Shown here in pieces: positions 59,248 to 64,000 of a DNA stretch of 64,000 nt. Source of the DNA: Scatosoma sp045542595 (GTDB lineage Bacteria; Bacillota; Clostridia; Christensenellales; Borkfalkiaceae); the NCBI GenBank assembly GCA_045542595.1, contig JAZQLI010000041.1, forward strand, positions 53,143 through 117,142. Reading direction: 5' to 3'. Under the pieces are notes generated by a model. The model was not told the DNA's origin. It worked only from the letters and a program-made list of their open reading frames with translations, and searched no databases. The position numbers and the translations under genes are program-made. How positions within the stretch are numbered: position 1 is the stretch's first letter; every line of letters begins with the position of its first letter.

Positions 59248-59880
59248 TTAAAGGAGTTCGCTCAATTTGTAAACGTATTTATCGGCAATTTGTCGCATTT
59301 CGTCTTCGTATCTACCCGAAAAATCGTCGTAGATACCAATTACCTGCCAACCTGCTTCCTTTGCAGGTGCTAACGGTGCTACGCTATCGTCCACCAACAC
59401 ACATTCTTCGGTTTTTTTACCCAAACGCTTCGCCGCAAAGACGTACGTTTCCGTTTCCGCTTTAGACGTTGAAAAATCTTCATACGTCCAAAGATTATCG
59501 AACAAATCGTATATCCCCAAACGCTTTAAGCAAGGGTCTAAAAACACGTGCGGACTCGCCGTTAATACGTTCAAGCTCGCGCCGCGCGACTTTAACGCGC
59601 GCAACGTTTCTATTACGCCGTCTTTTGCAGGAATTTCCCTTTCGTAAAAACCGATATAACGGTTGATAAAGCTTTGATATATCTCTTCAGCCGTTTCTGT
59701 AAGCGGAAAATGCTCCTTAAAATATCTCGCCGCTCCAGGCAAACCGAGTGCAATTACTCTTTTGATTAAATCGGACGGATAGTCAATTCCCCTGTCCGTT
59801 AAATAATCGGTCAGTTTACACCAGTGGGGCATAGAATCCACCAACGTACCGTCTAAATCGAATATATACGTCTTTTGCAT
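59248..59880 (-). CDS. HAD-family phosphatase (phosphoglycolate phosphatase-like)
   Basis: 210 aa. Motif I FDLDGTLVDSM (~7-17), motif II LTASP, the conserved Lys and motif IV VLVDDSVAPLAPAKEAGW are those of the beta-phosphoglucomutase/phosphoglycolate phosphatase subfamily with a helical cap (~15-80). The substrate cannot be told from sequence. It follows typA by 41 nt and may be co-transcribed. Confidence 0.88.
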   Translation of the reverse strand: MQKTYIFDLDGTLVDSMPHWCKLTDYLTDRGIDYPSDLIKRVIALGLPGAARYFKEHFPLTETAEEIYQSFINRYIGFYEREIPAKDGVIETLRALKSRGASLNVLTASPHVFLDPCLKRLGIYDLFDNLWTYEDFSTSKAETETYVFAAKRLGKKTEECVLVDDSVAPLAPAKEAGWQVIGIYDDFSGRYEDEMRQIADKYVYKLSELL

Positions 59881-59921
59881 TTTATACTCCTTTTTACAAA
59901 ACGGGCATACCGTGTACGCGT

Positions 59922-61748
59922 TTACTTGTTCTTTTCTTTAAATCTCGCCTTGGCGCGAAGTTCGCTGTCTAAGATACGTTTACGAATACGAAGCGATTTG
60001 GGAGTAACTTCCAAAAGCTCGTCGTCGGCAATAAATTCTAAGCATTCTTCCAAACTCATTTTGGATACGGGAATAAGAGTCAACGCGTCATCGCTGCTAG
60101 AAGAACGAGTGTTGGTAAGGTGTTTCGTCTTGCAAACGTTTACGTTGATGTCGTCGGAAAGGTTGGTAAAGCCCACTACCATACCTTGATACACGGGCGT
60201 ACCGGGCGTGATGAATAAATTACCGCGCCCCTGTGCGTTAAACAAGCCGTAAGCCACGGCTTCCCCCGTTTCAAACGCCACCAAAGACCCCGTATTTCTA
60301 CGTTGCATATCCCCTTTGTAGGGCTCGTACGAATAGAATACGGTATTCATAATCCCCTGCCCTTTGGTGTCCGTTAAAAATTCGCTTTTATAACCGAACA
60401 AACCGCGAGAAGGTACGGTGAATTCTAAACGCATTCTATTGCCGATTGCAGTCATTTGCACGAGATTACCCTTGCGGTTTCCCATCGCGGAGAATACGGG
60501 GCCCGTCATATCTTCGGGTACGTCCGCAACGAAGAGTTCGATAGGTTCGTGCCGAACGCCGTCAATTTCTTTATACAATACTTTCGGCGTGGATACCTGG
60601 AATTCGTATCCTTCTCTTCTCATTGTTTCAATGAGTATGGAAAGGTGCATTTCACCCCTGCCGCAAACGCGGAAGCTATCCGCACTGTCCGTATCGTTGA
60701 CGCGCAAGGATACGTCGCGTAAAAGTTCTTTATATAATCTGTCGCGAAGTTGTCGAGTGGTAACGAATTTCCCTTCTTTCCCCGCAAACGGACTATCGTT
60801 TACCGAGAACGTCATTTCCACCGTAGGGTCTTCTATTTTCACAAACTCTACGGGCTCTACCGCGGACGGTTCGCATACCGTATCGCCGATATTCAAGCCT
60901 TCAATCCCCGAAAATACGACGATATCCCCTGCTTTCGCTTCGGCGACGGACACTCTTTCCAGTCCTTCAATTTGATACAGGTTGGCAATTTTACAATTCG
61001 TCCGTATCTTAGAATCGTTAAAATTACAAATGGAAACGGGCTCGTTGGCACGGATTACGCCGCGTTCAATTCTACCCACGCCGATACGGCCTACAAATTC
61101 GTTATAATCGATACAAGAAACAAGTAATTGCCCCTTTCCGTCCACGTCCATATCCATAGGTGGAATGGTTTGTAAAATGGTATCGAATAAGGGATTGAGA
61201 TTAGGTTCTTGTTTATCAGGCGAAAGCGAAGCCGTGCCTTGCCGTCCGCAACAGTACACGATAGGACTTTCCAACTGTTCGTCCGTTGCGTCTAAATCCA
61301 TCATCAAAAGCTGCATTTCTTCCACTACTTCGTCAATTCGCGCGTCGGGGCGGTCTACTTTATTGATAACGATGATCGTTTTCAAACCGAGCGCCAAAGC
61401 TTTTTGCATAACGAAACGGGTTTGCGGTAAAGGTCCTTCCGCCGCGTCTACCAAAATAATCGCGCCGTTTACCATTTTCAAAACGCGCTCCACTTCGCCC
61501 GAAAAGTCCGCGTGGCCGGGCGTGTCGATAATATTGATTTTTACGCCGTTATAATGCGCCGACGTATTTTTCGCTAAAATGGTAATACCGCGTTCCTTTT
61601 CCAAATCACCAGAGTCCATTACGCGGTCTTGCACCTGTTGGTTTTCACGGAATACGCCCCCTTGCGCCAGCATTTCGTTAACGAGCGTCGTTTTACCGTG
61701 GTCTACGTGCGCGATAATGGCTACGTTTCTCAAATCTTCTCTAATCAC
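59922..61748 (-). CDS. typA: Translational GTPase TypA/BipA
   Basis: 608-aa ribosome-binding GTPase. G1 is AHVDHGKTT (~14-22), switch II DTPGHADF, G4 NKVDRPDA. After the EF-G-like domains II, III and V comes the BipA-specific C-terminus with FTNLSDDINVNVCKTKHLTN and RSSSSDDALTL. It acts in 50S assembly and stress adaptation. Confidence 0.97.
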   Translation of the reverse strand: MIREDLRNVAIIAHVDHGKTTLVNEMLAQGGVFRENQQVQDRVMDSGDLEKERGITILAKNTSAHYNGVKINIIDTPGHADFSGEVERVLKMVNGAIILVDAAEGPLPQTRFVMQKALALGLKTIIVINKVDRPDARIDEVVEEMQLLMMDLDATDEQLESPIVYCCGRQGTASLSPDKQEPNLNPLFDTILQTIPPMDMDVDGKGQLLVSCIDYNEFVGRIGVGRIERGVIRANEPVSICNFNDSKIRTNCKIANLYQIEGLERVSVAEAKAGDIVVFSGIEGLNIGDTVCEPSAVEPVEFVKIEDPTVEMTFSVNDSPFAGKEGKFVTTRQLRDRLYKELLRDVSLRVNDTDSADSFRVCGRGEMHLSILIETMRREGYEFQVSTPKVLYKEIDGVRHEPIELFVADVPEDMTGPVFSAMGNRKGNLVQMTAIGNRMRLEFTVPSRGLFGYKSEFLTDTKGQGIMNTVFYSYEPYKGDMQRRNTGSLVAFETGEAVAYGLFNAQGRGNLFITPGTPVYQGMVVGFTNLSDDINVNVCKTKHLTNTRSSSSDDALTLIPVSKMSLEECLEFIADDELLEVTPKSLRIRKRILDSELRAKARFKEKNK

Positions 61749-61790
61749 TGTTTCTTTCTCCTTACTGCGTATAAACTTTCGAACTTTGTT

Positions 61791-61819
61791 ATTATAATAC
61801 TTTTTCGCGCAATTAGCAA
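61791..61819 (-). promoter_or_regulatory. typA promoter
   Basis: TTGCTA (61814-61819), 17 bp, TATAAT (61791-61796). Confidence 0.72.
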
Positions 61820-61860
61820 CGAAAAAAGGGACGTTTTAATTATATTTTTTTAATTTTATT

Positions 61861-61888
61861 AAAAAACCGCCCTTTTCGGCGGTTTTTG
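61861..61888 (-). terminator. Terminator of the folA gene
   Basis: AAAAAACCGCC pairs with GGCGGTTTTT; T-run on the minus strand, 16 nt after the stop. Confidence 0.85.
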
Positions 61889-61903
61889 TTACGCTTTATA
61901 ACG

Positions 61904-62404
61904 TTATAACGCTTTCAGTGCTTTATTGCGATAGGTGGTAAAACGAATGGTATTTCCGTTATCTTCTATCCGTTCGCTTTCGTAAACGAGTGTGAAATTT
62001 TCGTCTTCGTCTAAGTTGGGAAAGAACACTTCCGCGCCCCCTACGGCGTCCACTTTGGTAACAAGCGCCTCATAGCAATACGGAAGCAACGCCTTATAAA
62101 TTTCGCCGCCGCCGATTACGAAAACTTCTTCGTCTTCGCGCTTTTTTAACTCGGCAAACAACTCGTCATACGAACGCACGATAATACAATCGTCGCGTAC
62201 CTGCCCCCTTGAAAGCACTATATTCACTCTGTTTTTTAACGGTTTTTGGTTAGGGAAAGAACGCAAGGTATTACCGCCCATCACGACGGTATGTCCCATC
62301 GTGGTTTCGCGGAAAAATTTCATATCTTTTGGCAGAGAAAACATCATATCGTTGCCCTTGCCTATCCCCCACGTCTTATCGGCGTGTACGATTGCGCGTA
62401 TCAT
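61904..62404 (-). CDS. folA: Dihydrofolate reductase
   Basis: 166 aa; reduces dihydrofolate with NADPH. MIRAIVHADKTWGIGKGNDM and LPKDMKFFRETTMGHTVVMG are the N-terminal substrate and cofactor sites; VFVIGGGEIYKALLPY is the C-terminal signature. Works with thyA 0.7 kb upstream, which makes dihydrofolate. Confidence 0.96.
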   Translation of the reverse strand: MIRAIVHADKTWGIGKGNDMMFSLPKDMKFFRETTMGHTVVMGGNTLRSFPNQKPLKNRVNIVLSRGQVRDDCIIVRSYDELFAELKKREDEEVFVIGGGEIYKALLPYCYEALVTKVDAVGGAEVFFPNLDEDENFTLVYESERIEDNGNTIRFTTYRNKALKAL

Positions 62405-62428
62405 AGTTCCTCCTTATAAGTGAAGTTT

Positions 62429-62627
62429 TTCACTACGTGAAAAGTGAAGTTACTGCGTAGTGAAGTATGCGCTACGCACAAGTGAATTTTTTTTGCCATC
62501 GCAAAAAAGTTGCGGATATATTATATATTCACTACGTGAAAAGTGAAGTTACTGCGTAGTGAAATATGCGCTACGCAAAAGTGAATTTTTTTGCTTTCGC
62601 AAAAAAGATTTGGATTATACTATATAA
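62429..62627. repeat. Two tandem ~99-bp repeats with hairpins
   Basis: Copies start at 62429 and 62528 and share long identical blocks (TTCACTACGTGAAAAGTGAA and following). Each holds internal inverted repeats, e.g. TTCACTACG with CGTAGTGAA. Related TTCACTT pieces lie at 63030-63090. Such GTGAA/TTCAC-rich hairpin repeats are scattered intergenic elements in several Clostridia genomes, often near four-helix-bundle genes. Confidence 0.75.
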
Positions 62628-62973
62628 TCCCTTTACAAGTGTTAATCGATTTTACCAACATTCTGCGAATAATACCACTTTCTAACAATAACTTATCCAT
62701 ATCCGCTTTTTCGATTGCATTTACTGCACCCAATAAATCAATCCAATACTCGCTTTCAAAACATTCTTTTAACGCGATTTGCAGTTTATTTGCAAAATCC
62801 GCTTTACTTGCCGCATAATTCGCTTCGTATATATTTGCACCAATAGACGTTGCGCTTCTAATGAGTTGTTTCACCAAAACTTCGCGCCCTTTTCTTTGAT
62901 CAACGGCATCACATATTGCAATTACGCAAATGGCAAATTCTCTTGCTTTTATTCTTAAACTTGATTTTTCCAT
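62620..62973 (-). CDS. Four-helix-bundle protein (23S rRNA intervening-sequence type)
   Basis: 117 aa with LVKQLIRSATSIGANIYEAN, ASKADFANKLQIALKECFES and EYWIDLLGAV, the pattern of the S23-ribosomal/avd-like four-helix bundle family. The function is unclear; relatives are encoded in 23S rRNA intervening sequences or partner diversity-generating retroelements, neither of which is seen here. Embedded in hairpin repeats, so probably a passenger of that repeat family. Confidence 0.85.
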   Translation of the reverse strand: MEKSSLRIKAREFAICVIAICDAVDQRKGREVLVKQLIRSATSIGANIYEANYAASKADFANKLQIALKECFESEYWIDLLGAVNAIEKADMDKLLLESGIIRRMLVKSINTCKGII

Positions 62974-63090
62974 TCCTTTTTAATAATTCCAAAGCTGCCC
63001 TACAAGGGCAATTTTCACTGCGACGAAACCGCTAATTCACTTGCCGTTAGGCATACTTCACTTTTACCCATCGGGTAAATACTTCACTTC

Positions 63091-63921
63091 TTATATCGCC
63101 ACCGGAATTTTCTTGTCGAGTTTTTCATATTCGTAATCGACAAGCTCGAACGAATCCACCGTGAAATCGTAAAAATTCTTTACGCTAGGGTCTACGATAA
63201 GCTTAGGCGCTTTATGACGGGGTTTATCTAAAATTTCTTTAACGAGCGGAATGTGTCTATCGTAAATATGCGCATCGGCAATAACGTGTACAAGTTCGCC
63301 TGCTTTCAAGCCCGAAACTTGCGCCAACATAATAAGGAGTACGGCGTATTGTACTACGTTCCAGTTGTTCGCCGTCAGCATATCGTTGGAGCGTTGGTTA
63401 AGAATACCGTTGAGGGTGTCCCCCGTTACGTTAAAGGTCATAGAATACGCGCAAGGGTACAAATTCATTTCGTTGAGGTCTTGGAAATTGTAAATATTCG
63501 TCATTATCCGACGGCTGGCGGGGTTGTGCTTTAAGTCGTACAAAACCCTGTCTACTTGGTCGAATTCCCCTTCTTTATACTTATGCTTTACGCCCAGCTG
63601 ATAACCGTACGCCTTGCCGATCGACCCGTTTTCATCCGCCCAGCTGTCCCAAATATGCGAATTGAGATCGTGAATGTTGTTACTCTTTTTCTGCCAAATC
63701 CACAAAAGCTCGTCCACGCAGGATTTAAACGCGGTACGGCGTACCGTTAAAATGGGAAATTCTTCTTGCAGGTTATAGCGGTTGACAATCCCGAACTTCT
63801 TTACCGTATGCGCGGGCGTGCCGTCCTCCCACTTGGGCCGAACGTTTAAATCCGTATCCCAAAATCCGTTGTTCATAATCTCCGTCATATTTTGCGCGAA
63901 AATTTCGTCTGCTCTACTCAT
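63091..63921 (-). CDS. thyA: Thymidylate synthase
   Basis: 276 aa; methylates dUMP with methylene-tetrahydrofolate. NLYPCAYSMTFNV holds the nucleophilic Cys; NQRSNDMLTANNWNVVQYAV is the dUMP/folate site (most ThyA have QRSxDxxLGxPFN, so this is a divergent variant); HIYDRHIPLVKEIL is the C-terminal dUMP ligand region. The start at 63921 follows AGGCGG; a longer frame would begin upstream of the promoter -10 box. Confidence 0.95.
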   Translation of the reverse strand: MSRADEIFAQNMTEIMNNGFWDTDLNVRPKWEDGTPAHTVKKFGIVNRYNLQEEFPILTVRRTAFKSCVDELLWIWQKKSNNIHDLNSHIWDSWADENGSIGKAYGYQLGVKHKYKEGEFDQVDRVLYDLKHNPASRRIMTNIYNFQDLNEMNLYPCAYSMTFNVTGDTLNGILNQRSNDMLTANNWNVVQYAVLLIMLAQVSGLKAGELVHVIADAHIYDRHIPLVKEILDKPRHKAPKLIVDPSVKNFYDFTVDSFELVDYEYEKLDKKIPVAI

Positions 63922-63952
63922 AATATACCGCCTTTGTTTTATTCCAAAATAA

Positions 63953-63981
63953 AGTATACCATATTTTGCGGCGTTCGTCAA
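63953..63981 (-). promoter_or_regulatory. thyA promoter
   Basis: TTGACG (63976-63981), 17 bp, TATACT (63953-63958). Confidence 0.8.
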
Positions 63982-64000
63982 CGGTTGCAAGGAAATTTTT

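Noticed and set aside
62620..62973. Four-helix-bundle gene as sign of a diversity-generating retroelement
   Set aside because: No reverse transcriptase, template repeat or variable repeat is present in the window.

Overview
The window looks like the chromosome of an uncultured low-GC Gram-positive bacterium, probably a gut member of class Clostridia. The right part holds the complete S10-spc-alpha ribosomal protein cluster in Firmicutes order, with zinc (four-Cys) forms of S14, S4 and L36. It also has Gram-positive lipoprotein signals, a BspA-like leucine-rich-repeat lipoprotein, an RsgI-like lipoprotein and near-consensus sigma-A promoters. Genus-level placement is not possible from sequence reading alone.

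Layout. (1) 1-3718: a helicase with helicase-associated (HA) repeats, cut by the left edge, and a tyrosine recombinase inside a perfect 27-bp inverted repeat. The helicase promoter lies inside the invertible segment and its ribosome binding site outside, so this looks like a self-contained promoter inversion switch. (2) 4226-11030: a three-gene defence-type operon with overlapping genes (PD-(D/E)xK nuclease with zinc ribbon, DinG-like helicase, pPIWI-RE protein) behind a consensus promoter. (3) 11413-20439: a 9-kb unit between two copies of the tRNA-Tyr 3' end. It holds one operon of six closely spaced genes: agmatine deiminase, an alpha-helical protein, a ParA/MinD-like ATPase, an unrecognised 735-aa protein, a fused double SpeD-like protein and a membrane protein. 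I know of no described system with this composition. (4) 20415-35731: a 15-kb integrative and mobilizable element next to tRNA-Tyr, with integrase, MobV-type relaxase, a structured non-coding block, and a cargo of UvrD-like helicase, degenerate DnaA-like ATPase, DnaG-type primase core, WYL regulator, two uracil-DNA-glycosylase-like proteins, DnaQ-type exonuclease, degenerate ABC-type ATPase, HAD hydrolase and DUF1016 nuclease. Four copies of one 20-bp palindrome, each exactly 9 bp upstream of a -10 box, mark a probable WYL regulon.

(5) 35707-36138: four tRNA genes (Tyr, Thr, Phe, Asp). (6) 36320-40996: serine dehydratase, the LRR lipoprotein, a relic of an rplQ 3' end, and a small membrane protein. 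(7) 41123-57038: the ribosomal protein cluster with secY, adk, map, infA and rpoA, all on the minus strand. (8) 57519-63921: RsgI-like lipoprotein, HAD phosphatase, typA, folA, a four-helix-bundle protein and thyA.

The left half (1 to about 35.7 kb) is accessory DNA built by repeated integration at tRNA-Tyr. Related elements share the same ends (att, terminator, DUF1016 3' end on one side; integrase 3' end and att on the other) but carry different cargo. The right half is ordinary core genome.
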